A stretch of 52,871 bases of DNA from Pseudomonadota bacterium (GTDB lineage Bacteria > Pseudomonadota > Alphaproteobacteria > UBA2136 > UBA6156). This document shows positions 43,123-51,854 of this stretch, piece after piece. The notes under the pieces were generated by a model. That model worked only from the letters and a program-made list of their open reading frames with translations. It was not told the origin of the DNA and did not search any database. A program made the translations under genes and the position numbers. The DNA lies in the NCBI GenBank assembly GCA_016125035.1, contig WGMN01000005.1:1-52871 (forward strand). The letters are read 5' to 3'. Each line of letters begins with the position of its first letter. The first letter of the stretch is position 1.

Positions 43123-43386
43123 GTGAGCGCATTGCCACCCAATTTGCCAGATGAACGTACCGCCCAGCGCCTGCTGGACCTTCTCGCGCAACTCGAGCAC
43201 AGCGGTAAGATCGCTCGCCCGGCAACGCCCGCCCCGGTGGCCGTGCCGCTGCCCAGCACGCAAGAGACGCACCTGCGGCAAGAGAACGCCAACCTGCGCC
43301 GCCGCCAGACCGAGGCCAAACAACGCCTCGCCAACCTCATCACCAAGCTCGAGCAAGTCGCCTTGGCTGGGGAGAGTGCGGCATGA
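43123..43386 (+). CDS. 87-residue coiled-coil protein upstream of zapA
   Basis: A GTG start behind GGAGGGGGAG. The first part is polar and Pro-rich, and the second is a coiled coil (THLRQENANLRRRQTEAKQR, then LANLITKLEQVAL). It overlaps zapA by 4 bp. A small coiled-coil gene before zapA is a common arrangement and such proteins are thought to act with ZapA at the division ring. This is inferred from position and shape. Confidence 0.75.
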   Translation: MSALPPNLPDERTAQRLLDLLAQLEHSGKIARPATPAPVAVPLPSTQETHLRQENANLRRRQTEAKQRLANLITKLEQVALAGESAA

Positions 43387-43682
43387 GCGTGGTGCAAACC
43401 GAAGTCACCATCGGCGGGCGCTCCTACCGCTTCGCCACCCCCACCGGGCAGGAGGCGCGCCTTAAAGCGCTGGCCGCGCGTGTCGACGCCATGGTCAATG
43501 AGCTTAAATCTGCCGATCCCAACACCGACCGCGAGCGCCAACTCATCCTCACCTGCCTGGAACTGGCCTCCGACCTCGCCGACGCGCACCAAAAGCTCGA
43601 TGAGCAAGCCACCGCCGTCACCCACTTCCACCGCGCGGTGAACGAGCGGCTGGAAAAATTGATGCCCGGCCTGCTCTCCTAG
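43383..43682 (+). CDS. zapA: Cell division protein ZapA
   Basis: A 99-residue protein. The N-terminal globular part has TEVTIGGRSYRFATPTGQEA and RLKALAARVDAMV; the C-terminal part is a helix (ILTCLELASDLADAHQKLDE) that makes the tetramer coiled coil. ZapA cross-links FtsZ filaments. It is followed after 5 bp by fau. Confidence 0.88.
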   Translation: MSVVQTEVTIGGRSYRFATPTGQEARLKALAARVDAMVNELKSADPNTDRERQLILTCLELASDLADAHQKLDEQATAVTHFHRAVNERLEKLMPGLLS

Positions 43683-43687
43683 CAGGC

Positions 43688-44278
43688 ATGGAAACTCCGG
43701 CCCAAATCAAACAACGCCTGCGGGAACAATTCCGCCACCGCCGCGGCGTCATCCCCGCCGACCTGGTCGATACCACGCGCTGGAAGGTCATCAACCACCT
43801 GCGCACGCTCATTGCGCAAGTCACTCCCGCGGTGGTGGCGGCCTACCACCCTCTGCCGGGCGAGATCAACCTGCTGCCGCTGGTGGAGGAATTGTGGCGC
43901 GATGGTCAAACCGTGGCCCTGCCGCGCGTCACCACCCGCAACCGCCCCCTTGTCTTCAACGTCTGGCCGCCCCACGGCGCGCTGTTGCCAGACGAACTCG
44001 GCATTCCCGCCGCCAACGGCGCAGAGATCAACCCCGCGCTTATCATCATCCCCTGCCTGGGCTACGCGCGCTCCGGCCACCGCCTCGGCTCCGGCGCGGG
44101 GTACTACGACCGCACGCTGGCCACACTCCCCACCCCGGCCATCAGCGTCGGCGTGGCCTATACCGAGCTGGAGCTGCCCACCGCATTCCTACCGGAACCC
44201 CACGACCTCGCCCTCAACTTCATCGTCACCGGCAAAGAACTCATTCCCTGCAATTCTCCCGAAAAGTCTAGTATCTAG
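43688..44278 (+). CDS. fau: 5-formyltetrahydrofolate cyclo-ligase
   Basis: A 196-residue enzyme that converts 5-formyl-THF to 5,10-methenyl-THF with ATP. Family motifs are AAYHPLPGEINLLPLVEEL, VALPRVTTRNRPLVF and IIPCLGYARSGHRLGSGAGY, which includes the conserved GxGxGYYDR. The final residues SPEKSSI and the stop codon are supplied by the TCTAGTN heptamer array. The gap to zapA is too short for a 6S RNA. Confidence 0.9.
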   Translation: METPAQIKQRLREQFRHRRGVIPADLVDTTRWKVINHLRTLIAQVTPAVVAAYHPLPGEINLLPLVEELWRDGQTVALPRVTTRNRPLVFNVWPPHGALLPDELGIPAANGAEINPALIIIPCLGYARSGHRLGSGAGYYDRTLATLPTPAISVGVAYTELELPTAFLPEPHDLALNFIVTGKELIPCNSPEKSSI

Positions 44279-44297
44279 TGTCTAGTTTCTAGTATCT
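44267..44297. repeat. Heptamer array TCTAGTN at fau end / ABC gene start
   Basis: TCTAGTA, TCTAGTG, TCTAGTT, TCTAGTA, then a partial TCT, ending 7 bp before the next ATG. It provides the fau stop codon and takes the place of a Shine-Dalgarno for 44305. Confidence 0.9.
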
Positions 44298-44304
44298 TAT
44301 CGCC

Positions 44305-45885
44305 ATGGCACTGCTGTCCGTCTCCAACCTCACCATCTCCACCGCCACCACGCCGCTGGTCAAGGGCGTCAGCTTCAGCCTGGAAAAAGGCCAGACCCTG
44401 GCCCTGGTGGGGGAATCCGGCTCCGGCAAAACCCTCTCCGCCCTGGCGGTGATGGGCCTGCTGCCGCCAGAACTTTCCGCCAGCGCCCAGTCCATGACCT
44501 TCCAGGGGCGCGAGCTCCAATCCCTCACCATCCGCCAACGCCGGGGCTTACGCGGCAAGCACATGGCCATGGTGTTCCAAGAGCCCGCCACCGCGCTCAA
44601 CCCGGTGCTCACTTGCGGCGCGCAGGTGGAGGAAGCCTTCATCATCCACACCAAGCTCGGCGCCAAAGCCCGCCGCAAACGCGTGCTGGAGCTCTTCGAG
44701 CAAGTCCAACTCCCCACGCCCGAGCGCATCTACGCCAGCTACCCGCACCAAATTTCCGGCGGCCAGCGCCAACGGGTGATGATCGCCATGGCACTGGCAC
44801 ACAAACCGGAACTCCTGGTGGCCGACGAACCCACCACCGCACTGGACGTCACCGTGCAGGCGGAAATCCTTAAACTGGTCAAATCCCTGCAAAAGGAAAT
44901 GGGCATGGCCATGCTGTGGATCACCCACGACTTCGGCGTGGTGAAAGAGCTCGCCGATAACGTGGTGGTCATGCAATCCGGCAAAGTGGTAGAGGCCGGC
45001 ACCGCCAAACAGGTGCTCTCCAAACCCAAGGCGGCCTACACCAAACGCCTGCTCGCCGCCACGCTCAAACTTAACCGCACCGGCCCCAAACGCAGCGGCC
45101 AACCACCCGCCACCATCCTCGCCACCAAACACCTGTCGCACACCTACCGCCGTGGCGGCTGGCTGTTCGGCACGGCGGAAGAAACCCACGCCCTGCAAAA
45201 CGTCGGCTTTAGCCTGGCCAAAGGGCGCACGGTGGGCGTGGTGGGAGAATCCGGCTCCGGCAAATCCACCCTTGCCCGCGTCCTCACCCGCCTCACCGAG
45301 CCTGAAAAATCCGGCTCCATCATCTTCCTGGGGCAAGATTTCCTCGCCCTCAAAGGCGGTGCCCTGCGCGCCGCGCGCAAAAACATGCAGATGGTCTTCC
45401 AGGATCCCGTCACCTCGCTCAACCCCAGAATGCGCGTGGGAGAATCGGTGGCGGAAGGCGTCTACGCCCACAACCTCATGGCGCCGTCCAAGGTGCCGGC
45501 CTACGTAAGCAAGCTGCTGGAAGAGGTGGGCCTCCCGGCCGACGCCGCCGGCCGCTACCCGCACCAGTTCTCTGGCGGCCAGCGCCAGCGTATCGCCATT
45601 GCCCGCGCACTGGCCCTGCAACCCCAGCTGATTATTGCCGACGAACCGGTCTCCGCGCTCGACGTCTCGGTGCAGGCGCAGATCCTCGCCCTGCTGCAAA
45701 AGCTGCAAAGCGCGCACGGCACCAGCTTCGTCTTCATCAGCCATGATCTCCGCGTGGTCAGCCACCTGGCTGACACCGTGCTGGTGATGCACAAAGGCCA
45801 TGTGGTGGAAGCCGGCCCCACCTCCCAAATCTTCGCCAAACCGAAAAACGCCTACACCAAAAAGCTTCTCTCCGCCGTCATTTAA
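44305..45885 (+). CDS. OppDF/YejF-type duplicated ABC transporter ATPase
   Basis: A 526-residue protein with two ABC domains in one chain. The first has Walker A GESGSGKT, signature [14 protein letters not shown] and Walker [13 protein letters not shown]. The second has [22 protein letters not shown] and [11 protein letters not shown]. This layout matches the ATPase of oligopeptide or microcin-type importers such as YejF. No permease or binding-protein gene is adjacent, which is unusual. It starts just after the heptamer array. Confidence 0.88.
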   Translation: MALLSVSNLTISTATTPLVKGVSFSLEKGQTLALVGESGSGKTLSALAVMGLLPPELSASAQSMTFQGRELQSLTIRQRRGLRGKHMAMVFQEPATALNPVLTCGAQVEEAFIIHTKLGAKARRKRVLELFEQVQLPTPERIYASYPHQISGGQRQRVMIAMALAHKPELLVADEPTTALDVTVQAEILKLVKSLQKEMGMAMLWITHDFGVVKELADNVVVMQSGKVVEAGTAKQVLSKPKAAYTKRLLAATLKLNRTGPKRSGQPPATILATKHLSHTYRRGGWLFGTAEETHALQNVGFSLAKGRTVGVVGESGSGKSTLARVLTRLTEPEKSGSIIFLGQDFLALKGGALRAARKNMQMVFQDPVTSLNPRMRVGESVAEGVYAHNLMAPSKVPAYVSKLLEEVGLPADAAGRYPHQFSGGQRQRIAIARALALQPQLIIADEPVSALDVSVQAQILALLQKLQSAHGTSFVFISHDLRVVSHLADTVLVMHKGHVVEAGPTSQIFAKPKNAYTKKLLSAVI

Positions 45886-45901
45886 AAAAGGAGTACTTGA
45901 A

Positions 45902-46897
45902 ATGAAAGTCAGAAACTTAAGAGAAAAGCTTATCACTTCCTTCTCGCGTTTTATTTCGCAGGATGAAGCCACAAACCTGGCCCAGGAAGTCATCGAGGCC
46001 CACGTGCGCAAAGCGCCTCGTTCTAATATTCTAGACGAAGTGCTTGGAGACTTGGCCGCATGGCAATCCAAGCCCGAGGCCAAGTGGGAGGTTGCTCTCC
46101 AACTTCCCGGCTACACCGCCTATAACGGCAATGGTCTGGGCCCCATGCTCAAACTTCCAGAGATCCAAAAAACCCTTATCAGGCAGGCCAGGCAAAATGG
46201 CATAGCCATGGCCTCTGTTACCAACGCCAAGGCTTTTCACGCACTGCACATCTGGGTGCAGGGGCTGGCCAAGCAAGGCCTGTTCGCCATAGCTTCCTAC
46301 AATGGCGGTCCCGACGGTGTGATCCCGCTTAACGGAACCACAGGCCTCCTGGGCACCAATCCCATCGCCTTCGGTTTCCCCGGTGATAAAGGCGATATCT
46401 GCATCGATATGGCCACGTCTGAAATCCCCTATTTCCACATCGTAGACGCCAAGAAAAAGGGTGAGGGGCTTCCTCCCAACGCTGCGGTCGATGCCTCCGG
46501 CAATCTCACCACCAACGCCAGTAAAGCTCTTACCGACGCGGGGGTCTCCAACCTCACTCCCATGGGTAACACTTACAAGGGCTATAACCTTGTCTATGCG
46601 CTCGAAGTCATGACAAGCGCCCTTATCGGCGCCAAGATCAGCGCCATGCAAGACCCTGGCTATGTGGCTGAAGAGCACGGCGGTTTCATCATCGCCATTT
46701 CCATCGACGCTCTCACCAACCGTAAACTCTACGACGAAGCTGTGCGGACGCAGAACGAGGAGATCCGCGCGCAAAAACCGCGCAAAGGTACGCCTCCCAT
46801 CATCGTTCCGGGCGATACCAACCTCGCACGTAAAATGCAGTTGTCGGAAGATATGGATATCGACTTGCCCGAGTCCACCCTCAAAAAACTGGCCTAA
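45902..46897 (+). CDS. LDH2 / malate-lactate dehydrogenase family oxidoreductase
   Basis: A 331-residue member of the NAD(P)-dependent LDH2 (YlbC/ComC-like) family. Landmarks are AHVRKAPRSNI (compare H-R-G-h-xSHG), NAKAFHALHIWVQGLAKQGL, GLLGTNPIAFGFPGDKGDIC, IDMATSEIPY and NTYKGYNLVYALEVMTSALI. It reduces 2-oxoacids or the like; the exact substrate is unknown. GGAG lies upstream of the ATG. It overlaps the convergent radC gene by 4 bp. Confidence 0.85.
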   Translation: MKVRNLREKLITSFSRFISQDEATNLAQEVIEAHVRKAPRSNILDEVLGDLAAWQSKPEAKWEVALQLPGYTAYNGNGLGPMLKLPEIQKTLIRQARQNGIAMASVTNAKAFHALHIWVQGLAKQGLFAIASYNGGPDGVIPLNGTTGLLGTNPIAFGFPGDKGDICIDMATSEIPYFHIVDAKKKGEGLPPNAAVDASGNLTTNASKALTDAGVSNLTPMGNTYKGYNLVYALEVMTSALIGAKISAMQDPGYVAEEHGGFIIAISIDALTNRKLYDEAVRTQNEEIRAQKPRKGTPPIIVPGDTNLARKMQLSEDMDIDLPESTLKKLA

Positions 46898-47565
46898 ACC
46901 CGCCCCGCCCCCTTAAAACTGAAGTGGCTCTCCACCCCCACGATCACATGGTCGTGCAGCGCCATGCCCACCGCTTCGCAGGCCACCGCCAGCGTCCGCG
47001 TAAATATGTCGTCTTCGGTGCTGGGCGTGGGCACGCCGCTGGGGTGGTTGTGCGCCACCACCAGCCCGGCGGCGTTCAGCTCCAGCGCACGCTTCACAAT
47101 CTCTCTCGGCCCCACACTGGCTTCACTTAAGGTGCCGGTGAACATCGTCTCATCTGCCAAAAGCTGCAACTTGCTGTCCAAAAACAACACGTGGAATTCC
47201 TCACGCACCTTGCCGGCAAACAGCGTGTAGAGGTAATCCATCAACGCCAGACGGTTGTCCAGCACGGCCACCTTGGCCACCTTTTCGCGCCGCACGCGCA
47301 GCGCCAACTGCGCAATCACCCCAAACAGCACACTGCTGGCTTCGCCCACGCCGCCCACCGCCCGCAGCTGCTCGGCGCTGGCACTCAACACCGCACTCAA
47401 ACTGCCAAACCTCGCCAGCAGCGCTTTGGCAATCGGCTTCACATCCTTGCGCGGTATGGCAAAGGTCAGCGCCAGCTCCAGCAATTCGTAATCGGCCAAA
47501 CCGGCCCCCCGGCCCTCCAAAAACCGTGCCTTCAACCGCCCACGATGACCAGAAGTATTTGTCAT
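46894..47565 (-). CDS. radC: RadC-like JAB1/MPN protein
   Basis: A 223-residue protein. The N-terminal helix-hairpin-helix part (LSAVLSASAEQLRAVGGVGE) precedes an MPN+/JAMM metal site HNHPSGVPTPSTED. These are typical of chromosomal RadC, whose cellular role is unsettled despite its name. Its ATG overlaps the stop of the upstream membrane-protein gene (ATGA). Confidence 0.92.
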   Translation of the reverse strand: MTNTSGHRGRLKARFLEGRGAGLADYELLELALTFAIPRKDVKPIAKALLARFGSLSAVLSASAEQLRAVGGVGEASSVLFGVIAQLALRVRREKVAKVAVLDNRLALMDYLYTLFAGKVREEFHVLFLDSKLQLLADETMFTGTLSEASVGPREIVKRALELNAAGLVVAHNHPSGVPTPSTEDDIFTRTLAVACEAVGMALHDHVIVGVESHFSFKGAGRV

Positions 47566-48149
47566 GCCGCTTTGTCCTTTAATCTATGGCGTCGCCATAG
47601 AATATAAACGCAAGTGGTCCACTCGGGCAGTGTTAAAAAAACCGGGTAGAGAAGGGTCTTGAAGCTGGGGTCGGCCACCGTGAAGATTGTGAAGAAATAA
47701 CGCAGACCCGCCACAAAATAAAACAGAGGCGGCTCGCTGTACGGCTGCTGGAAAGACTTGCGAAAGGTCGGGAAAAAGGAGAACGCATCAATAATAATAA
47801 CCAAAAACAAAGCGGCCAATGGGTTCCGGGTAAAGGCCCACACTGGCACGGTGGCCAGCGCGGCCAAAAAGGCCAGCCAATCTTCCTGGGTGATCTTGAA
47901 ACGGCTTACCCAAAAACCCACTGCCACATTCACAAAGCACATCAGGGCAATAAATCCAAGCGCCAGCGCAGAGAGGCCGGCCCCCAAGCTATACTGGGCA
48001 GACGCGCCAACGGTCACCACGATTCCCCAGTTGATCCAGCTGAAGATGTGCGGACGGGTCTCACCCCTAAAAACGGTCCACAGGTAATAAACATAAAGCC
48101 CGGCGGAAAATACCAGCGAAAGCGCAGTAAAAATGACCGTCTGTGGCAT
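47562..48149 (-). CDS. Multi-pass membrane protein (about six helices)
   Basis: 195 residues. Start MPQTVIFTALSLVFSAGLYV with GGGGGG upstream, 4 bp after the map stop. The first part has a SWINWGIVVTVGASAQYSLG pattern: two half-repeats of three helices with conserved Trp/Asn/Pro, similar in layout to PQ-loop/SWEET-like proteins. A transport role is possible but unproven. Confidence 0.7.
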   Translation of the reverse strand: MPQTVIFTALSLVFSAGLYVYYLWTVFRGETRPHIFSWINWGIVVTVGASAQYSLGAGLSALALGFIALMCFVNVAVGFWVSRFKITQEDWLAFLAALATVPVWAFTRNPLAALFLVIIIDAFSFFPTFRKSFQQPYSEPPLFYFVAGLRYFFTIFTVADPSFKTLLYPVFLTLPEWTTCVYILWRRHRLKDKAA

Positions 48150-48153
48150 GGGG

Positions 48154-48948
48154 TTAACCCCCCGCCAAGACCGGCAGTTTATCACCGTAGGCAGGGCTTC
48201 GGGTTAAAATCTCCACCCCATCCTCGGTCACCAGCACGGTGTGCTCAAACTGGGCGGAAAGGCTCTTGTCGGCGGTGCGCACGGTCCAGCCGTCGTCCTC
48301 CAGCCTGGTGCGCCAGCTGCCGGTGTTGACCATCGGCTCAATGGTAAAGGTCAGCCCTTTGCGCAGGCTCACGTTGGCAAATTCGTTGTTCGCGTAATGC
48401 AGCACCATCGGGTCTTCATGGAACTTCTTGCCCACGCCGTGCCCGCAATATTCGCGCACAATGCCGTAACGGCGCGGGGCCACCACCTGCTCAATGGCGG
48501 TGCCGATCTCATGCAACCGGCTGCCGCTTTTCACGGTGGCAATGCCCGCCATCATGCCGTCGTAGGTGGCCTTAATAAGCTGCCTGGCCGCATCGCTCAC
48601 ACTCCCCACCGTAAACATGCGGCTGGTGTCGCCGTAAAAGCCGTCCTTGATCACCGTCACGTCAATGTTAAGAATATCCCCGTCCTTCAAAATCTCGCCC
48701 TCGCTGGGTATGCCGTGGCACACCACATCGTTCACGCTAATACAGGTCTCGCGCGGGTAACCACGGTAGCCTAGGGTGGCAGAAGTACACCCCCGCTCCA
48801 CCATCGCCGCCAGGCAAATGTCGTTCAGCGCCCGTGTGCTCACGCCCGCCTTCACCTGCGGCGTCACCACGTCCAGCACTTCGGCGGCCAGGCGGCACGC
48901 CACGCGCATCTTTTCAATCTCTACAGCATTTTTCGGCATCAATTTCAC
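48154..48948 (-). CDS. map: Methionine aminopeptidase, type I
   Basis: A 264-residue metalloprotease that removes the initiator Met. Metal ligands are in GDILNIDVTVIKDGFYGDTS (two Asp), YCGHGVGKKFHED (His), FTIEPMVNTG (Glu) and AQFEHTVLVTEDGVE (Glu). A GTG at 48948 follows AGAGG; an ATG three codons later is an alternative. Upstream lies a degenerate heptamer array. Confidence 0.95.
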   Translation of the reverse strand: MKLMPKNAVEIEKMRVACRLAAEVLDVVTPQVKAGVSTRALNDICLAAMVERGCTSATLGYRGYPRETCISVNDVVCHGIPSEGEILKDGDILNIDVTVIKDGFYGDTSRMFTVGSVSDAARQLIKATYDGMMAGIATVKSGSRLHEIGTAIEQVVAPRRYGIVREYCGHGVGKKFHEDPMVLHYANNEFANVSLRKGLTFTIEPMVNTGSWRTRLEDDGWTVRTADKSLSAQFEHTVLVTEDGVEILTRSPAYGDKLPVLAGG

Positions 48949-48970
48949 GTAAACCTCTCAAACCTTCTTA

Positions 48971-48998
48971 CTCGACACTCGATACTCAAAACCCAACA
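48971..48998. repeat. Degenerate heptamer array CTCGAYA between sfsA and map
   Basis: CTCGACA, CTCGATA, CTCAAAA and CCCAACA: period 7 but with more changes than the other arrays. It lies 22 bp upstream of the map start on the minus strand. Confidence 0.65.
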
Positions 48999-49003
48999 CT
49001 CCT

Positions 49004-49684
49004 CTAAAGCACAACCGGCAAGCGCCTGTCCACCCAGATACCTTGGCTGGTCACTTTGCACCCCAACGCGGCCACCACCACGCCGCTGTCCACCGCAGCG
49101 CGCAGCGCGGCACCGTAAAGCGGGTCAATGGCATCGGCGGGGCTGAAGGTTTGCACATCCAGCCGCGGCACAATGTAGATCTGCAGCGCTTTGCCGCCTT
49201 TTGCCGCAATTTGCCGCAAAAGCTGCAAGTGTTTCAGGCCGCGCTCGGTTTTGGCATCGGGGAACATCGCCACCGTGCCTTCCGCCAGCGTGGTGTTCTT
49301 CACTTCTCCCCACCAGGCGCCAAATTTCAGGTCAAAACGGGTCCCCGCATCCCACTTGGCCTCTACCTTGATCTCACCGGGCTCCCCCACCTCGGGTATC
49401 AACCCGGCCTGCAACGCTTCCACCGCCAAGGCATTGGCGCGCAAGGTGTTTATGCCCACCAGGCTGCCATCCTTCAATTCGCACAGTTCCGCCGTGTATT
49501 GCAGCTTTCTGCCGCTGTTTGCACCGTGGTCGCGCACCCATATCCGCGCGCAATTGTCCAAAACCCCCTTCAAACTTCCCGTATTCGGGCAATGGGCAAT
49601 CTCTGCGTTTTCAAGCCCATACATAAAGAAGCGCTTCTCCCGCCCCTTAAACTCCCAGCGCAACAATTCCCCCGCAAATTCCAT
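49004..49684 (-). CDS. sfsA: SfsA family protein
   Basis: A 226-residue protein of the sugar fermentation stimulation family. Landmarks are EFKGREKRFFMYGLENAEIA, CPNTGSLKGVL, LVGINTLRANALAVEAL and FDLKFGAWWGEVKNTTLAEG. The fold is a nuclease-like (PD-(D/E)XK) domain fused to an OB-like N-terminus. Its exact role is unsettled. A decamer array (49181-49220) lies within its coding sequence. It is followed by map on the same strand. Confidence 0.9.
   Translation of the reverse strand: MEFAGELLRWEFKGREKRFFMYGLENAEIAHCPNTGSLKGVLDNCARIWVRDHGANSGRKLQYTAELCELKDGSLVGINTLRANALAVEALQAGLIPEVGEPGEIKVEAKWDAGTRFDLKFGAWWGEVKNTTLAEGTVAMFPDAKTERGLKHLQLLRQIAAKGGKALQIYIVPRLDVQTFSPADAIDPLYGAALRAAVDSGVVVAALGCKVTSQGIWVDRRLPVVL
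49181..49220. repeat. Decamer array YTGCMGCNNN, copy C, inside sfsA
   Basis: CTGCAGCGCT, TTGCCGCCTT, TTGCCGCAAT and TTGCCGCAAA are consecutive 10-bp units. On the minus strand they encode LRQIAAKGGKALQI of SfsA, a helix region where the family is normally variable. Confidence 0.6.
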
Positions 49685-49705
49685 GCCTTAGCCTCTCCCA
49701 TTAAA

Positions 49706-49720
49706 TGTCTGGTGTCCAGC
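49706..49720. repeat. Possible decayed heptamer array before 49746
   Basis: TGTCTGG TGTCCAG looks like a mutated form of the TCTAGTG unit seen at 44267. The AGTATCTTGTC that follows matches the sequence after that array. It is too short to be certain. Confidence 0.35.
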
Positions 49721-49745
49721 CCGCGCTTTCAGTATCTTGTCCCCC

Positions 49746-50564
49746 ATGGCCCCCCGCAAACTCCTTGTTTTTGATCTGGAAACCGTGCCAGACGTTGCCT
49801 TCGCACGCAAACTCTGGCCCGAGCACGCCGCTCTTTCCGACGCTGAAATGACCCAGCATATTTACAACGTCTTCCTGCAACGCACGCAAAACACATCCGA
49901 TTTTCCCTCCCCGCCGTTCCACCGCATCGTCGCCATCGGCTGCCTGCTGGCCGATGTGGAGGCCGAGGACAACGGCACCGAAAGCTACCGCCTGCGCAAA
50001 CTCGGCTGCATCGGCGAGGAGGGAGACGATGAAGCAACCCTGCTGCAAAAATTTTTCGATTTCGGCGCCCGCGAAGGCCTGCGCCTGGTCAGCTATAACG
50101 GCCTGGGGTTCGATGTCCCGGTGCTCAAGCTGCGCGCCCTGCACCACAATTTGCCCATCCGCTGGTTCATGAACCACCTCACCAACAAGTGGGATAATTA
50201 CAGCAGCAACAAAGCACTGGCTTTCCATACCGATCTCGCCGATGTCTTCTCCGCCAAAGGCCGTGCACCAAAGTTGGATGAAGTCTGCACCCTGGCCGGC
50301 CTGCCCGGAAAACTCGACGTTTCCGGCGCCAAGGTCTACGAGATGTTCTCCGCCGGAGAACTCGGCCAGATCCGCGACTACTGCGAAACCGACGTGCTCA
50401 ACACCTACCTGCTCTACCTGCACCACCAGCATCTGGGCGGTATTCTGTACCCAGAGCTGATGGCCGACGAGATCACCCGCGTGCGCACATACCTAACCAA
50501 GGAAGGGAAAACACGCGCCCACCTTTCCCAATTTTTAGAAGCGTGGCAAACTCCCACATCATGA
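49746..50564 (+). CDS. PolB-like 3'-5' exonuclease domain protein
   Basis: 272 residues. It starts RKLLVFDLETVPDVAFARKL (exo I, D and E) and has SYNGLGFDVPVLKLRALHHN (exo II) and GQIRDYCETDVLNTYLLYLH (exo III, with the D). This is the stand-alone exonuclease family related to the PolB proofreading domain. It likely trims DNA or RNA ends. It is coupled to the next gene by an ATGA overlap. Confidence 0.85.
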   Translation: MAPRKLLVFDLETVPDVAFARKLWPEHAALSDAEMTQHIYNVFLQRTQNTSDFPSPPFHRIVAIGCLLADVEAEDNGTESYRLRKLGCIGEEGDDEATLLQKFFDFGAREGLRLVSYNGLGFDVPVLKLRALHHNLPIRWFMNHLTNKWDNYSSNKALAFHTDLADVFSAKGRAPKLDEVCTLAGLPGKLDVSGAKVYEMFSAGELGQIRDYCETDVLNTYLLYLHHQHLGGILYPELMADEITRVRTYLTKEGKTRAHLSQFLEAWQTPTS

Positions 50565-51295
50565 ATCCCAGCGCCGCCGTCCTCATCATTGGCAATGAAG
50601 TCCTCTCCGGCCGTACCGCCGATGCCAACCTCAACCACATCGCCCGCCGCCTTAACGATGTCGGCATCACTCTCAAGGAGGCCCGGGTGGTCAAGGATGT
50701 GCCGGAATCCATCGTAGAAGCGGTCAACACCCTGCGCAAAGCCTACACCTATGTGTTCACCACCGGCGGCATCGGCCCCACGCATGACGACATCACCATC
50801 CCCACCATCGCCAAAGCCTTCGGCGTGGCGGTGGAACGCAACCTCCAGGTGGAAGAGAAGTTAAAAACCAACACCGGCGGCAACTATACCGCTGCCACCC
50901 TGCGCATGGCCGATTACCCCGCCGGCTCCCGCGTCATCTGGCATGGCGAGGGCTTTGCCCCCGGCTGCATCATGGAAAATGTCATCATCATGGCGGGCCA
51001 GCCGCACGTCATGCAGGTGATGCTCGAGGCCGCGCTGCCGCTGCTGTCGCAAGGCACCCCCATGCACACTTTGCAGGTGGATGTCTGGGCCCGCGAGTCC
51101 ATCATCGCCGAAGGGCTGGAAGCTATCCAATCACGCTTTGCCGATGTCGAGATCGGCAGCTACCCCTACCGTCATAACGGCAAGGCCGGCACCGCCCTGG
51201 TCTGCCGCGGAGAAAGCCTCCCGGTGGTGGAAAAAGCCTTCAAGGAAATCAAAAAACTGCTGGAAGACCTCGGCGCCCAAACCCGCGCCGCTTAA
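50561..51295 (+). CDS. CinA N-terminal domain (MoCF/molybdopterin-binding) protein
   Basis: A 244-residue protein. It begins AAVLIIGNEVLSGRTADANL and has YTYVFTTGGIGPTHDDITIP, the classic MoCF/CinA loop. It lacks the C-terminal CinA amidase. Such proteins are linked to molybdopterin binding or to pyrophosphatase-like repair of damaged nucleotides. It starts in an ATGA overlap with the exonuclease gene and converges on the secreted paralogs. Confidence 0.88.
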   Translation: MNPSAAVLIIGNEVLSGRTADANLNHIARRLNDVGITLKEARVVKDVPESIVEAVNTLRKAYTYVFTTGGIGPTHDDITIPTIAKAFGVAVERNLQVEEKLKTNTGGNYTAATLRMADYPAGSRVIWHGEGFAPGCIMENVIIMAGQPHVMQVMLEAALPLLSQGTPMHTLQVDVWARESIIAEGLEAIQSRFADVEIGSYPYRHNGKAGTALVCRGESLPVVEKAFKEIKKLLEDLGAQTRAA

Positions 51296-51301
51296 GGCCA
51301 G

Positions 51302-51853
51302 CTACCAGCAACTGTTTGTCGCGTGGTGGAGGAGGGTCCACTGACCATTCGAGCACTGCTCCAAACCGTCAGCCCAACAGTTTTCAGCAAAACTCACCAC
51401 CTCACCATTTCGGTAAGGGGGGCCCTTGCTGGGTATTTGTCCCCCCGGTGAGGAGGAACAACCACCGGCATAAGGGTCAGGGGCTGCAGCGGTAGTACCG
51501 TTGGTGCCATTGGTGCCATTGGTGCCGCCCGCGCAGGTCATGGTGTTATTGGTGGTGGTCAGGGTGCCGCCTGCACAGGTGGTGTTGGCCACATACTGGG
51601 TAAGATTGGTTAGCTGGGTGTTCATATTATTCACCAACGTGGTCAGGCTGGTCACAGCCTGGTTCACCTGCTGCAGCACAGTGCCCTGTGCTCCTACCGC
51701 CGCGCCCAGGGTCGTTACCTGGTTGGTCAACGCATAAACACTGGCCCCACTGCCACTGCCCGCCCCATCACTGGGCATGGCCACAGCCTCAAGGGCATGA
51801 AGGTCAGGTGCCGCCATACCGGCCAAAAGCACCAGAGCAATTCCAAATTTCAT
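51302..51853 (-). CDS. Secreted protein with coiled coil and NGT repeat, paralog 2
   Basis: 183 residues. The signal peptide MKFGIALVLLAGMAAPDLHA is followed by AVAMPSDGAGSGSGA, a coiled-coil-like heptad region (QVTTLGAAVGAQGTVLQQVN and on) and a short TNGTNGTNGT repeat encoded by three 9-bp units. It ends in a Cys-containing domain (GCSSSPGG, ENCWADGLEQCSNGQWTLL). It shares the N-terminal two thirds with 51855-52427 but has a different end. The ATG is 1 bp after the stop of that gene (TAA C ATG), so the two are coupled. It could be a pilin-like tip or adhesin. Confidence 0.7.
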   Translation of the reverse strand: MKFGIALVLLAGMAAPDLHALEAVAMPSDGAGSGSGASVYALTNQVTTLGAAVGAQGTVLQQVNQAVTSLTTLVNNMNTQLTNLTQYVANTTCAGGTLTTTNNTMTCAGGTNGTNGTNGTTAAAPDPYAGGCSSSPGGQIPSKGPPYRNGEVVSFAENCWADGLEQCSNGQWTLLHHATNSCW

Positions 51854-51854
51854 G

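Noticed and set aside
43682-43688. 6S RNA between zapA and fau
   Set aside because: The gap is only 5 bp.
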